Positions 18,140 through 27,380 of a stretch of 64,000 nt of DNA are shown here, piece after piece. Position numbers and translations under genes: made by a program. Under the pieces are notes generated by a model. It saw only the letters and a program-made list of their open reading frames with translations, ran no database searches and was not told where the DNA came from. Source of the DNA: Flavobacteriales bacterium (GTDB lineage: Bacteria > Bacteroidota > Bacteroidia > Flavobacteriales_D > Crocinitomicaceae); NCBI GenBank assembly GCA_947497485.1, contig CANMHB010000005.1:145289-209288 (forward strand), written 5' to 3'. Within the stretch, counting starts at the first letter, position 1. Each line of letters begins with the position of its first letter.

Positions 18140-18487
18140 CTAACGTTCTTCCATTAGAATTTGAATCTGGTTTATTCGTTCATCTGTTAGTGCTTTCAAG
18201 CAACTGTAATTAATTAATGGTTGCATTGAACCACCCGCATATTGCTCAGATTCAAACTTACATTGCGCATCACGAAATTTAATCCATTCTCGCTCAGATT
18301 GAATAAACAGTGTTTTCTCATTTCCCCCAAGCATCGCGAGCATATTTTTGTATACTTCATTCAATTGAAGATCCGACTTTTCATATTCTTGTCTAGCCTC
18401 TAAATTCATCTCTGCTTGGGATTGCGAGAATCCAACGAAACTAATCATTAAAATGAAAAACACTAGAAATGTTGACTTCTTGAGCAT
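18140..18487 (-). CDS. LprI/DUF1311-family small exported protein
   Basis: The chosen ATG at 18487 begins a standard signal peptide (MLKKSTFLVFFILMISFVGF SQ). In-frame ATGs up to 18553 would bury that signal behind about 22 basic residues. The mature part has the DUF1311 pattern: a coiled segment DLQLNEVYKNML, QSEREWIKFRDAQC, and NYSCLKALTDERINQI with two Cys. In mycobacteria LprI inhibits lysozyme; whether this one does is unknown. It sits between a GNAT and a DUF975 gene. Confidence 0.78.
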   Translation of the reverse strand: MLKKSTFLVFFILMISFVGFSQSQAEMNLEARQEYEKSDLQLNEVYKNMLAMLGGNEKTLFIQSEREWIKFRDAQCKFESEQYAGGSMQPLINYSCLKALTDERINQIQILMEER

Positions 18488-18565
18488 TTTAGAGACACGC
18501 GAATTGTTGTAATATTTATTCATCTGTTTTTTAATTTTCATCGAAAATAACATATTTTTCTCGAA

Positions 18566-19084
18566 TTACAGTTTTAACCTCATCAACAAATCCGTTTGAA
18601 GATCCACTCCCAATTTAAAAATGTGTTTGTCGAAAACTTCAAACCCATTTTTAAGATAAAATTGAATTGCTTTTTCATTTTTCTCCCAAACACCTAACCA
18701 GATGAAATCCATTTGATGAGATTGGGCAATTTCAACCGCTTTTTGAAATAGCATTTGACCGACTCTTCTACCCTGAAATTTTTCAAGGACGTAAATGCGC
18801 TCTATTTCGAGTGAATTATCTTCTTTCTTTTCCGTTTGTGCCTCGCCCCTGTTTATTTTCAAATAGCCAATAACCTCACTATCGTTGTATGCAAAATAAA
18901 AGTCTGAAAACTCATTCTCCAATTCCAACTTCAATTGCTCAAATGACAATGATTCATATAGATACTTCTCCATATTCTCCTTGGAATTGAACTGAGCAAA
19001 TGTTTCTATGAAGGTTTGCCTACTGATTTTTTGGAGTTGCTCTAGATTGTCTAAAGTAATTTTCTTGATTTGAATTTCTAGCAT
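18566..19084 (-). CDS. GNAT-family N-acetyltransferase
   Basis: The 172-residue protein shows the GNAT core: ISRQTFIETFAQFNS near the N-terminus, the acetyl-CoA-binding strand and loop IYVLEKFQGRRVGQMLFQKA (the R/QxxGxG/A motif) near 95-115, then FIWLGVWEKNEKAIQFYLKN. It transfers an acetyl group from acetyl-CoA to an amine; the closest known type is spermidine or ribosomal-protein acetyltransferases, but the substrate is unknown. First gene of the GNAT-LprI-DUF975 cluster. Confidence 0.85.
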   Translation of the reverse strand: MLEIQIKKITLDNLEQLQKISRQTFIETFAQFNSKENMEKYLYESLSFEQLKLELENEFSDFYFAYNDSEVIGYLKINRGEAQTEKKEDNSLEIERIYVLEKFQGRRVGQMLFQKAVEIAQSHQMDFIWLGVWEKNEKAIQFYLKNGFEVFDKHIFKLGVDLQTDLLMRLKL

Positions 19085-19134
19085 TAAATTGTTTTTTTTG
19101 CATCTAAATTTATTCCTTCTTTGGATATTTGAAA

Positions 19135-19167
19135 TAAAAAAACGGACTCCATTTCCGAAATCCGTTT
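19135..19167 (-). terminator. Terminator of the phosphohexomutase gene
   Basis: A 7-bp stem (19140-19146 with 19161-19167) is followed by a U run on the minus strand. It lies 24 bp past the stop at 19191. Confidence 0.6.
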
Positions 19168-19190
19168 CAATAATAACTTTTTTGCAAATC

Positions 19191-20594
19191 CTACTTACAA
19201 ATCGTTTCCTCAGTCATTTTGAGAATTTTGCGAACTTCGTCCAAGGTTGGTGCCTCAGCGTATGTTCTCAATACAGGCTCAGTTCCTGAAGGACGAATCA
19301 TTACCCAACGATTGTCATCAAAGAAATACTTAAATCCATCGATGGTTTGAACTTCTTTCACGTGATAATCTCCAAAAGCTTTGTAATTATCTGCTTTGCA
19401 ATTTGCAATGATTTTTTGTTTTAATTCCTCGGTGATGTGCAAATCGTTTCGTTCAAATTTGAATGGTCCAACGATTTCATATACTTCTTCGATTAATTCA
19501 TCCAATGTTTTTCCGGATTTTGCCATGAACTCCCAAATGATTAGTCCCATCCAAATTCCATCGCGCTCTGGAATATGACCTTTAACAGCAATTCCACCGG
19601 ATTCCTCACCACCTATCAAAACATCTTCTTTCACCATAATGGTGGCAATTTCTTTGAAACCGATTTTAGTGGTTGTCACCTCCAATCCATAATGCTCACA
19701 CATTTTGTAAACACGCGGTGTAACGCTAAATGCAATCGCAACTTTTCCAGTCATTTTTTTGTACTTCACCAAATAATGAATCAACAACAAAATGATGTGG
19801 TGCGAGTCGATAAATTCTCCTTTTCCGTTATAAAGTCCAATTCTGTCAGCATCTCCATCCGTTGCTAGAGCACAATAAACTCCAGTTGTTCCTTTCAAAT
19901 ATGACTCAAGCTCCTGCAGGTTTTTAGCAATCGGTTCAGGCGCCTGTCCCATAAACGATGGATTCGGGTCGCAATGCAATAATTCCACTTTAGGCAGAAT
20001 TCTCGGCATAACACGTTGTCCTGCTCCGTACATTGCATCATAAACCAAACGCATTCCTGATTTTTCAATCGCATCCAAATCAAAGCTTTTCTTAACGTGC
20101 TCAACATACATCGTTTCAATATCATGAACCTCTACTTTGCCCGCTCTAATGGCTTCATCAATTGAAATTGACTCGTAATTGATACTGCAAACTTCAGGAA
20201 TGATGTCCTCAACTTCTTGCACATGCTCAGGAGCCAAAGGTCCACCAAAATCAGCTTTTAACTTGAATCCATTGTACGAAGGCGGATTGTGACTTGCGGT
20301 TAAATCAACACCAATTTGACACCCAAAACGATGCGCAGCCAATGAAATCATGGGAGTTGAAACAAAACCACGCGACATTTTAACAGGAATCCCTTGTGCA
20401 ATAAAAACTTTCACTGCGGTTTCCATGAACAATTCTCCTGCAAAACGACAATCGTGACCAACAAAAACCGATGGGTTTTGATAATTCTTTTTCAACCAAA
20501 TTCCTGTTGCTTCAGATACGCGTCCTACATTGTTTACGGTAAATTCTTTTGCGATGATTGCTCTCCAGCCGTCTGTTCCGAATTTTATTTTCAT
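19191..20594 (-). CDS. Phosphoglucomutase/phosphomannomutase family protein
   Basis: The 467-residue enzyme shows all four phosphohexomutase signatures. These are the N-terminal FGTDGWRAI, phosphoserine loop TASHNPPSYNGF with Ser near 101, metal loop DGDADRIG near 245, sugar-binding GGEESGG near 325, and phosphate-binding RPSGTEP near 440. It interconverts hexose 1- and 6-phosphates; which sugar cannot be told from sequence alone. It lies downstream of rocD on the same strand with a hairpin between them, so it probably has its own promoter. Confidence 0.92.
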   Translation of the reverse strand: MKIKFGTDGWRAIIAKEFTVNNVGRVSEATGIWLKKNYQNPSVFVGHDCRFAGELFMETAVKVFIAQGIPVKMSRGFVSTPMISLAAHRFGCQIGVDLTASHNPPSYNGFKLKADFGGPLAPEHVQEVEDIIPEVCSINYESISIDEAIRAGKVEVHDIETMYVEHVKKSFDLDAIEKSGMRLVYDAMYGAGQRVMPRILPKVELLHCDPNPSFMGQAPEPIAKNLQELESYLKGTTGVYCALATDGDADRIGLYNGKGEFIDSHHIILLLIHYLVKYKKMTGKVAIAFSVTPRVYKMCEHYGLEVTTTKIGFKEIATIMVKEDVLIGGEESGGIAVKGHIPERDGIWMGLIIWEFMAKSGKTLDELIEEVYEIVGPFKFERNDLHITEELKQKIIANCKADNYKAFGDYHVKEVQTIDGFKYFFDDNRWVMIRPSGTEPVLRTYAEAPTLDEVRKILKMTEETICK

Positions 20595-20619
20595 GATTTA
20601 ATTGCGAATTGTTAATTGA

Positions 20620-20646
20620 GAATTGCGAATTAATAACTCGCAATTC
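20620..20646 (-). terminator. Hairpin after rocD
   Basis: A perfect 9-bp stem (20620-20628 with 20638-20646) in the 63-bp gap between rocD and the mutase. The gap is built of repeats of the unit attgcgaatt, a short repeat type common in these genomes. Confidence 0.5.
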
Positions 20647-20657
20647 TTCGTTCTTAA

Positions 20658-21941
20658 TTATTTATTAAAGTTTTTTATCGTTTTTTCTATGATTCCAACG
20701 CACTCGAGTAATTGTTCTTCCGTAATTACTAATGGTGGTGCAAAACGAATGATATTCCCATGTGTTGGCTTGGCGAGAAGTCCATTTTCCTTGAGAGCAA
20801 CGCATAAATTCCATGCGGTTGGACTATCTTCTGTATCGTTTACAACAATCGCATTTAGTAATCCTTTTCCGCGAACTTTTACAATTAGGTCCGTTCCATC
20901 GATTATGCGCTGCATTTCTTTTCTAAAGATAGCTCCTAATCTGCGTGCGTTTTGAATCAAATTTTCGTTTTCGATCACTTCAAGCGCTGCAATTGCAACC
21001 TTTGCTGCAATCGGATTTCCACCGAATGTTGAGCCATGTTGCCCTGGTTTGATAACCATCATAATTTCGTTATCAGCAAGCACAGCAGAAACTGGATAAA
21101 CGCCACCGGATAATGCTTTACCAAGAATCAAAATATCTGGCTTACTATATGTGTCTGCTTGACGTTCACATTTATTTTCACAAGAACAATCACCGCATAC
21201 AGCCAACAAACTTCCCGTTCTCGCGATTCCGGTTTGAACCTCATCGGCAATGAATAATACACCATTTTCAGAACACAATCTTTTTGCTTCACGAATAAAG
21301 TTTTCAGAAGGAGTGTAAACACCAGCTTCACCTTGAATTGGCTCTACTAAAAATCCGGCGATATTAGGTTGCTTTAATGCTTCCTCCAACGCCTTCAAAT
21401 CGTCGTATGGAATTGCTTTGAAACCAGGAGCATAAGGCCCGAAATTTTTATTGGAGTCAGGATCGCTTGAGAAGGAAACAATCGTAGTAGTTCTTCCGTG
21501 AAAATTGCCTTCACATACAATAATCGTTGCTTGATTTTCGGATATTCCCTTTTTCTCGTAAGCCCATTTTCTGCAAAGCTTAATAGCCGTTTCAACTGCC
21601 TCAGCACCCGTATTCATGGGAAGAACTTTGTCAAATCCAAATAGATTTGTAATATACTGTTCGTATTTTCCTAATGAATCATTGTAAAATGCACGTGAGG
21701 TAAGAGCTAAAGTTTGAGCTTGTTCTATCAATGCATTTGTAATTTTCGGATGACAATGACCTTGATTTACAGCCGAATAAGCCGATAGAAAATCAAAATA
21801 TTGTTTTCCTTCAACATCCCATACATGAACTCCTTCACCTCTTGACAAGACTACAGGGAGCGGATGATAATTGTGTGCACCGAATTCATCTTCTAGCGCT
21901 ATTAAGGATTTTGAAGACATTTTTTCCATCGTTGAATTCAT
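20658..21941 (-). CDS. rocD: Ornithine--oxo-acid aminotransferase
   Basis: The 427-residue class III PLP aminotransferase matches ornithine aminotransferase. It shows [47 protein letters not shown], the [10 protein letters not shown] segment, [13 protein letters not shown] and the PLP lysine in [10 protein letters not shown] near 275. It transfers the delta-amino group of ornithine to 2-oxoglutarate. Between the aspartate motif and the lysine there is a short insert with four Cys (C249, C252, C254, C258), a possible metal site. Start ATG at 21941. Downstream is the phosphohexomutase. Confidence 0.92.
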   Translation of the reverse strand: MNSTMEKMSSKSLIALEDEFGAHNYHPLPVVLSRGEGVHVWDVEGKQYFDFLSAYSAVNQGHCHPKITNALIEQAQTLALTSRAFYNDSLGKYEQYITNLFGFDKVLPMNTGAEAVETAIKLCRKWAYEKKGISENQATIIVCEGNFHGRTTTIVSFSSDPDSNKNFGPYAPGFKAIPYDDLKALEEALKQPNIAGFLVEPIQGEAGVYTPSENFIREAKRLCSENGVLFIADEVQTGIARTGSLLAVCGDCSCENKCERQADTYSKPDILILGKALSGGVYPVSAVLADNEIMMVIKPGQHGSTFGGNPIAAKVAIAALEVIENENLIQNARRLGAIFRKEMQRIIDGTDLIVKVRGKGLLNAIVVNDTEDSPTAWNLCVALKENGLLAKPTHGNIIRFAPPLVITEEQLLECVGIIEKTIKNFNK

Positions 21942-22040
21942 AGATCATATTAAGGCGAGCAAAGATAATCAAAAGGTCTGCGAATGAAAAATTTCCTTAA
22001 AATATTGTAAAGATCTTCAATATGTCCTTTCTTTGAAAAA

Positions 22041-22811
22041 ATGAAAAGTTTTTACAAATTAATAAGAATTAAATATTTATTATTTCTGTCAATTCTAATA
22101 GTGAATTTTGTTGATGCACAAAAAATGATGAGCGACCAAAATCACGCTTGGGTAACTTACCTTGGTAATTGTAAATTATCTGAAAAGTTTGGAATTCACA
22201 CAGAATATCAATGGCGAAGAGCCGATGGTTTTAAAAATTGGCAACAATCATTAATGCGGATTGGAGTCGATTATTATGTTAATCCTACGTTAAGTGCCAC
22301 AGCTGGTTATGGCTGGATAGTAACCTTTCCCTATGGAGAACAACCAGTTGGACATGAATTTCAAGAACATCGTATTTGGGAACAAGTCAATATGAAATCA
22401 AAATTTGGACGTTTTGAGGTTCAACACCGGTATCGATTAGAACAACGTTTTCTCGAAAATTGGATAAAAGATGCTAATGGAAATTACATGCAATCAGATA
22501 ATCTTTTCCGTCAACGTATTCGTTACCGTTTAATGATTTTAGTTCCATTAAGCAGAAAAGAAATGGCTGACAACACCTTGTTTTTGAATGTGAACGATGA
22601 ACCATTTATCGGATTTGGAAAAGGAATTGGGAAAAATATCCTCGATCAAAATCGATTCAACATCAATCTTGGTTGGCGATTCAACAAAGACTTAAATATT
22701 CAAGTTGGTTATTTAAATCAATTCATAGCCAAGTCAGATGGAATCAAAATGGAGAGAAATCACACACTTCTACTTTCAACAATTTACAATTTGAATTTCA
22801 CCTCAAAATAA
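22041..22811 (+). CDS. DUF2490-family outer-membrane beta-barrel-like protein
   Basis: A signal peptide (ending NFVDAQ) precedes 220 residues with alternating strands and aromatic girdles. It fits DUF2490: HAWVTYLGN at the start, RVGVDY-like MRIGVDYYVN, HEFQEHRIWEQ, RYRLEQRFLENW and a C-terminal strand ending in YNLNF. Members are predicted outer-membrane barrels of unknown function. It is transcribed alone and converges with the carbonic anhydrase gene. Confidence 0.8.
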   Translation: MKSFYKLIRIKYLLFLSILIVNFVDAQKMMSDQNHAWVTYLGNCKLSEKFGIHTEYQWRRADGFKNWQQSLMRIGVDYYVNPTLSATAGYGWIVTFPYGEQPVGHEFQEHRIWEQVNMKSKFGRFEVQHRYRLEQRFLENWIKDANGNYMQSDNLFRQRIRYRLMILVPLSRKEMADNTLFLNVNDEPFIGFGKGIGKNILDQNRFNINLGWRFNKDLNIQVGYLNQFIAKSDGIKMERNHTLLLSTIYNLNFTSK

Positions 22812-22815
22812 TGGG

Positions 22816-23451
22816 TTACAAATCTAACTGGTATACTTGAGAAAGTGATTGGTTGTCACGCAAGGTTATGTCTAAATCGTTAATTAATCCATCGTGAATA
22901 TCATAAACCCAACCATGAACATGTAGGTTCTGTCCACGCTCCCATGCTGATTGAACAATCGAAGTTTTTGCAACATTTAAAACTTGTTCAACAACATTGA
23001 GTTCCACAAAGCGATTAAAGCGATCTTTTTCATTTTCAATGTTATTCAATTCCTCCTGGTGAAAACGGTAAACATCTTTGATGTGACGAATCCAGTTGTC
23101 AATCAATCCGACGTGTTTGTTTGTCATTGCTGTTTGCACGCCTCCGCATCCGTAATGTCCGCAAACAATCACATGTTTCACTTCCAGAACATTAACCGCA
23201 TAATCCAAAACCGAGAGCATATTCATATCTGAATGCACAACCATATTTGCAATGTTACGGTGCACGAATACTTCGCCTGGGTCGGCACCAATTATGTCGT
23301 TTGCAGGAACTCGACTATCTGCACAACCAATCCATAGCACGGGTGGTTTTTGGCCAGAGGATAATTTTTTGAAAAATTCAGGGTCTAAATTTAATTTGCT
23401 TTCAACCCATCTTTTGTTGTTATCAAGTAGTTTTTTGTAAAAGGCTTCCAT
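22816..23451 (-). CDS. Beta-class carbonic anhydrase
   Basis: The 211-residue enzyme has the beta-CA zinc ligands and dyad: CADSRVP (Cys43, Asp45, Arg47) and HYGCGG (His99, Cys102). It interconverts CO2 and bicarbonate in the cytoplasm. Its start lies 29 bp inside the end of the upstream SulP transporter gene, so the two are translationally coupled. That pairing suggests uptake and interconversion of bicarbonate. Confidence 0.95.
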   Translation of the reverse strand: MEAFYKKLLDNNKRWVESKLNLDPEFFKKLSSGQKPPVLWIGCADSRVPANDIIGADPGEVFVHRNIANMVVHSDMNMLSVLDYAVNVLEVKHVIVCGHYGCGGVQTAMTNKHVGLIDNWIRHIKDVYRFHQEELNNIENEKDRFNRFVELNVVEQVLNVAKTSIVQSAWERGQNLHVHGWVYDIHDGLINDLDITLRDNQSLSQVYQLDL

Positions 23452-25009
23452 AATTTAAAATATTAAAATTAAAATTTATTAGTTGAAAATCAACGGCTTT
23501 ATTTTTTGCCCCATGATTCTGAAATTCGAATAATAACTCCATCACATCATAATCAATCGACTTACACTTCGAGCCATCGATTACTAATTTAGTGTGAGGT
23601 AAGACATTCATTAACATTTCTTGAATTCCACTTTTGTTTAAGAACGTAACCTCTTCAGAAAGGGTGATAATCGTTTCATTCTCATTCTGTTTTTTAGTAA
23701 AATGATTTTTATAATTGCTTTTCAAGATATAGAAAATAGCTACCAACATACCAATCCCAATTCCTTTGAGTAAATCTGTAAACAAAACACCAACAATGGT
23801 TAAAATGAAAGGAATAAACTGTTCTTGACCAAGAGCAAACATTTGTTTAAACAAAGAAACCTTCGTGAGCTTATAACCAACCATAATAAGCACGGCTCCT
23901 AAGGCGGCAAGAGGAATTAAATTTAAAATGGATGGTATTAATAGAATTGAAATAAGTAATAAAGATCCGTGAAAAATGGTTGATAATTTAGATTTTCCTC
24001 CTGAATTGATATTTGCCGAACTCCGAACAATAACTTGCGTAACAGGTAAACCTCCTATTAATCCAGAAACAATGTTTCCGATGCCTTGTGCTTTCAATTC
24101 TTGATTCTTTGGTGTAATATTTTTTTCTGGATCCAATTTATCCGTAGCCTCAACGCTTAATAGCGTCTCCAAACTTCCAACCAGCGCCAAGGTTATCGCA
24201 ATTGCATAAACATTGGGATTACTCAAAAAACTAAAATCTGGAAAAGTAAACAAGGAAGAAAAATCATTGAATGATTTAACAATTGGTATTTGAACAAGGT
24301 GTTCACTCGAAATTTTAAATGTAGGAATAAAAGAATTGAAAACAACATTGAACAAAATTGACAATACAACCACAACCAATGCCCCTGGAATTTTATCAAT
24401 TGCCTTTACTTTTTTCATGAACGGCAAGTCCCAAATTATTAAAATTATTAAGGAAAGGAAACCAATCAAAAGTGAACCCAAACCAATTCCATTCAATGCA
24501 TAAAGCAGTTCTGATAACGTATTATGTCCATCTTTTTGAATGAATGATTCATCACCAATAAAATCAGCATCATACCCCACTAGGTGCGGAATTTCCTTTA
24601 AAATCAATGTTATTCCAATTGCAGCCAACATTCCCTTGATGACAGATGAAGGCACATAACCCGCAATTACGCCAGCTTTCATGTAGCCAGCGATTAATTG
24701 AATAAATCCAGAAATTACAACAGCAAGTAAAAATCCTTGATAATTTCCAAGTGACGAAATCGATGCGATTATTATGGTAATCAACCCTGCGGCTGGACCG
24801 GAAACCCCTAGTTTAGAACCTGAGAAAAATCCAACAACAATTCCCCCGATGACACCAGCAATTAAGCCAGCAAAAATATTTGGCAATCCAACAATATTTT
24901 CAACAGAAGTTGAAGCCAAACCAATTCCCAAACAAAGTGGGAGTGCAACTAAAAAAACAACGATACCTGCGGAAAAGTCATTCCTCCAGGTCTTGAAGAA
25001 CGAATTCAT
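23423..25009 (-). CDS. SulP-family anion transporter with STAS domain
   Basis: The 528-residue protein has about 12 membrane segments and the SulP signatures: VALPLCLGIGLASTS, GVSGPAAGLITI, and VGSLETLLSVEATDKLDP. A short STAS domain (about 430-520; LVIDGSKCKSIDYDVMELL) follows. Together with the overlapping carbonic anhydrase it looks like a bicarbonate (BicA-type) carrier, though sulfate cannot be excluded. The last 29 bp overlap the anhydrase gene. Confidence 0.9.
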   Translation of the reverse strand: MNSFFKTWRNDFSAGIVVFLVALPLCLGIGLASTSVENIVGLPNIFAGLIAGVIGGIVVGFFSGSKLGVSGPAAGLITIIIASISSLGNYQGFLLAVVISGFIQLIAGYMKAGVIAGYVPSSVIKGMLAAIGITLILKEIPHLVGYDADFIGDESFIQKDGHNTLSELLYALNGIGLGSLLIGFLSLIILIIWDLPFMKKVKAIDKIPGALVVVVLSILFNVVFNSFIPTFKISSEHLVQIPIVKSFNDFSSLFTFPDFSFLSNPNVYAIAITLALVGSLETLLSVEATDKLDPEKNITPKNQELKAQGIGNIVSGLIGGLPVTQVIVRSSANINSGGKSKLSTIFHGSLLLISILLIPSILNLIPLAALGAVLIMVGYKLTKVSLFKQMFALGQEQFIPFILTIVGVLFTDLLKGIGIGMLVAIFYILKSNYKNHFTKKQNENETIITLSEEVTFLNKSGIQEMLMNVLPHTKLVIDGSKCKSIDYDVMELLFEFQNHGAKNKAVDFQLINFNFNILNYGSLLQKTT

Positions 25010-25043
25010 AAAAACAAAATTTAAAAATGATTAACAGTCAGAA

Positions 25044-25379
25044 TTAAATTTTGAATTCAGGAGGAGAAAAAGGAATTGATGGAGGTTGATTAATCAATGA
25101 AAAATCATCCTGAAAATGATTGATTGACGTTTTGTTTAAAAATTTAAATAACCGTAAATTCGAATAATAAGAATTATTTGAAAAATTAAACTCCTCAAAA
25201 CCAATTTCTTCTAAATCTTCTAATTCCGATTCGGAATCATCTAAATCAGAAAAATTTATTTCTATTTTATCCGATTGAAGTTCTTCAAAAACCTTAAAAT
25301 TAGAAGTTATTAACGCAGTAAAATGCATGCCAATTAAGACCAAACAAATAATTCTAAAAAACAATTTAGCTAACTGCAT
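25044..25379 (-). CDS. Small acidic protein with N-terminal membrane segment, unknown
   Basis: The predicted 111-residue product has one membrane or signal segment (LAKLFFRIICLVLIGMHFTA), an acidic stretch (DLDDSESELEDLEEIG) and a Pro-rich end. ATG at 25379 is chosen because a -7 element (TAAATTTG on the minus strand, 25404-25411) overlaps the other possible ATG at 25406. It lies 35 bp upstream of the SulP gene on the same strand and may be co-transcribed with the transporter and anhydrase. No family was recognised. Confidence 0.55.
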   Translation of the reverse strand: MQLAKLFFRIICLVLIGMHFTALITSNFKVFEELQSDKIEINFSDLDDSESELEDLEEIGFEEFNFSNNSYYSNLRLFKFLNKTSINHFQDDFSLINQPPSIPFSPPEFKI

Positions 25380-25403
25380 TGAGGAAAAAATTATCTTCTT
25401 TGA

Positions 25404-25411
25404 CAAATTTA
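25404..25411 (-). promoter_or_regulatory. -7 element for the SulP/carbonic anhydrase operon
   Basis: TAAATTTG on the minus strand places the transcript start near 25397 and excludes the ATG at 25406 as a start. Confidence 0.45.
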
Positions 25412-25516
25412 GTCGAAAGTTAAAAATAATTTATTACCTAAATTACATATTCTTATCAATTATTTTATTGTTGTTATTTTGGAACATTTCGATAACGAAA
25501 CAATTTAAATCTTCGC

Positions 25517-25524
25517 TAAATTTG
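25517..25524 (+). promoter_or_regulatory. -7 element for the DUF1573 gene
   Basis: TAAATTTG lies 22 bp before the ATG at 25546 and supports that start rather than upstream in-frame ATGs. Confidence 0.45.
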
Positions 25525-25545
25525 CCTCTGAAAATTCTTACTGAT

Positions 25546-26055
25546 ATGAAAACGAAATTTGTTTATCCGGTTTTACTTATTTTATTTGCTTGTTCAGGGA
25601 ATAACGATGTGAACACCTCAAAAGAAGTGAAATCTAAAATCGAAGCTGACTATGAAGCAGAAAATAAATTAAAAAAAGAACTCGAGGAAGTTGAAAAAGA
25701 AGAGGCATTGCGAATAAAAGAACTTGAAGCCACGCTAACCTCAATGACATTCGACCGATTAAAACACGATTTTGGAAAAGTGCAAGAAGATTCTGATAAT
25801 AAAACTACGTTTATTGTCAAAAACACGGGTAAAAAACCACTCGTAATTGAGTCTGTATCGGCTAGTTGCGGGTGCACTACTCCATTTAAGCCTGAAAAAC
25901 CTATTGCGCCAGGAAAATCGGATAAAATTGAAGTTGTTTTTCATCCAAAACCGGGTCAATTAAATGAACAAACCAAAACAGTTACAGTTGAAGCAAATAC
26001 AGAACCAAGCATGAGTGTACTGACAATTTCTGCTTTTGTAACTCCAAAAAAATAA
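25546..26055 (+). CDS. DUF1573-family lipoprotein
   Basis: ATG at 25546 begins a lipoprotein signal (MKTKFVYPVLLILFAC). A charged coiled coil follows (about 30-65, rich in Glu/Lys), then a DUF1573 Ig-like domain: FDRLKHDFGKVQED, FIVKNTGKKPLVIESV, the hallmark ASCGCTTP and PGKSDKIEVVFHP. The domain is common in Bacteroidetes surface proteins, function unknown. The frame is open further upstream to 25327, but that stretch is AT-rich and contains the promoter. It is 4 bp before the MBL-fold gene, so they are likely co-transcribed. Confidence 0.85.
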   Translation: MKTKFVYPVLLILFACSGNNDVNTSKEVKSKIEADYEAENKLKKELEEVEKEEALRIKELEATLTSMTFDRLKHDFGKVQEDSDNKTTFIVKNTGKKPLVIESVSASCGCTTPFKPEKPIAPGKSDKIEVVFHPKPGQLNEQTKTVTVEANTEPSMSVLTISAFVTPKK

Positions 26056-26059
26056 AGCG

Positions 26060-26911
26060 ATGAAATTACACGTCCTCAATACAGGTTTTTTCAAACTCGA
26101 TGGAGGTGCCATGTTTGGCGTTGTTCCGAAAACGATTTGGAGCAAAACGAATCCTGCCGATGAAAACAACATGTGTTCGTGGGCGCTGCGCTCCTTATTG
26201 ATAGAAGACGGGAATCGAATAATGCTTGTTGACACAGGGATTGGTGACAAACAAAGTGAAAAATTCTTCTCACATTATCACCTGCATGGAAACGATTCAC
26301 TTCTTGGAAACTTGGCGAAATTAGGTTTTCACGCAAACGACATAACAGATGTTTTTTTAACGCATTTACATTTTGACCATTGCGGCGGAGCAGTAGCATG
26401 GAATGAGGATAAATCGGGTTATAGACCTGTTTTTAAAAACGCTATTTATTGGAGCACTGAGAAACACTGGGAATGGGCAACTAATCCAAATCCACGTGAG
26501 AAGGCGTCTTTTTTAAGTGAAAACATACTGCCAATTCAAGAAAGCGGTCAACTCAAATTTATTGAACGTAAAGGTGATTTTACCGAAAACGCATTTCCAA
26601 ATATTGACGTGCTTTTCGTTGATGGCCATACTGAATCTATGATGATCCCACATATTCAATATAAAGATAAGACGATTGTTTTTATGGCTGATCTTCTTCC
26701 GAGTGTTGGTCACATTCCCCTACCCTACGTTATGGGTTATGATACGCGCCCATTGATTACCATGAGTGAAAAAGCAAAATTTTTAAATATCTCAGCGACA
26801 AACAATCACATCCTATTCTTGGAGCATGATAGTATCAACGAATGTTGTACTCTGCAAGAAACTGAAAAAGGAATCCGCTTGAAAGAAACATTTTCATTTG
26901 CTTCAATTTGA
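26060..26911 (+). CDS. MBL-fold metallohydrolase
   Basis: The 283-residue protein has the metallo-beta-lactamase-fold ligands: MLVDTGIGD, THLHFDHCGG near 101-110, VDGHTESM with His near 200, and FLEHDS near 260. It has no signal peptide, so it is cytoplasmic. The pattern is close to quorum-quenching lactonases and other MBL hydrolases; the substrate is unknown. Its stop overlaps the start of the thioesterase gene (TGATG). Confidence 0.88.
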   Translation: MKLHVLNTGFFKLDGGAMFGVVPKTIWSKTNPADENNMCSWALRSLLIEDGNRIMLVDTGIGDKQSEKFFSHYHLHGNDSLLGNLAKLGFHANDITDVFLTHLHFDHCGGAVAWNEDKSGYRPVFKNAIYWSTEKHWEWATNPNPREKASFLSENILPIQESGQLKFIERKGDFTENAFPNIDVLFVDGHTESMMIPHIQYKDKTIVFMADLLPSVGHIPLPYVMGYDTRPLITMSEKAKFLNISATNNHILFLEHDSINECCTLQETEKGIRLKETFSFASI

Positions 26912-27318
26912 TGAAAAGTCCATCTGAAATTGTCAACATAATGATAAATGCAGATTCTTTTAGCAAATGGCTAGGAATCAATGTCGTTAAAATCGATCGA
27001 GGAGTTTGTATTTTAAATTGTGAAGTAAAAAATGAAATGTTGAATGGGTTCCACATTGCCCATGGTGGGATTACCTATTCGCTTGCGGATTCCTGTTTGG
27101 CTTTCGCATCCAATTCATACGGATATCAATGCGTGAGTATCGAAACATCAATATCACATATCAAAAAAGTTTTAGAAGGTGAGCAATTAACTGCAACGTC
27201 TCGAGAAATTTCACGGACAAGAAAAACTGGTATTTACGAGATTACTATTCATAATCAGAATCATGAATTAGTTGCAAACTTTAAAGGAACCGTTTTCATT
27301 ACAGAAAATCTTTGGTAA
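26911..27318 (+). CDS. PaaI-type hotdog-fold thioesterase
   Basis: The 135-residue protein shows the PaaI/hotdog pattern: DSFSKWLGINVVKID, NGFHIAHGGITYSLADSC (His, Gly and Asp region of the active site) and VSIETSISHIK. It would hydrolyse acyl-CoA thioesters, in PaaI's case ring-hydroxylated phenylacetyl-CoA. Upstream of a MarR/FadB-like pair, a role in acyl-CoA catabolism fits. ATG at 26911 shares bases with the previous stop (TGATG). Confidence 0.88.
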   Translation: MKSPSEIVNIMINADSFSKWLGINVVKIDRGVCILNCEVKNEMLNGFHIAHGGITYSLADSCLAFASNSYGYQCVSIETSISHIKKVLEGEQLTATSREISRTRKTGIYEITIHNQNHELVANFKGTVFITENLW

Positions 27319-27343
27319 AATAGATTCGAAATACAACTTTATT

Positions 27344-27367
27344 TTATGCGTGCATAACTTAAATTTG
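27344..27367 (+). promoter_or_regulatory. Promoter and probable MarR operator
   Basis: An inverted repeat TTATGC-GT-GCATAA (27344-27357) abuts a -7 element TAAATTTG (27360-27367), 13 bp before the marR-like ATG. The repeat lies where RNA polymerase binds, the usual layout for MarR autorepression. The assignment to this regulator is inferred. Confidence 0.6.
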
Positions 27368-27380
27368 TATATTAGCGCTG

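Noticed and set aside
19575..19868. 97-codon open frame antisense to the phosphohexomutase gene
   Set aside because: It lies wholly inside a well-identified gene and shows no domain.
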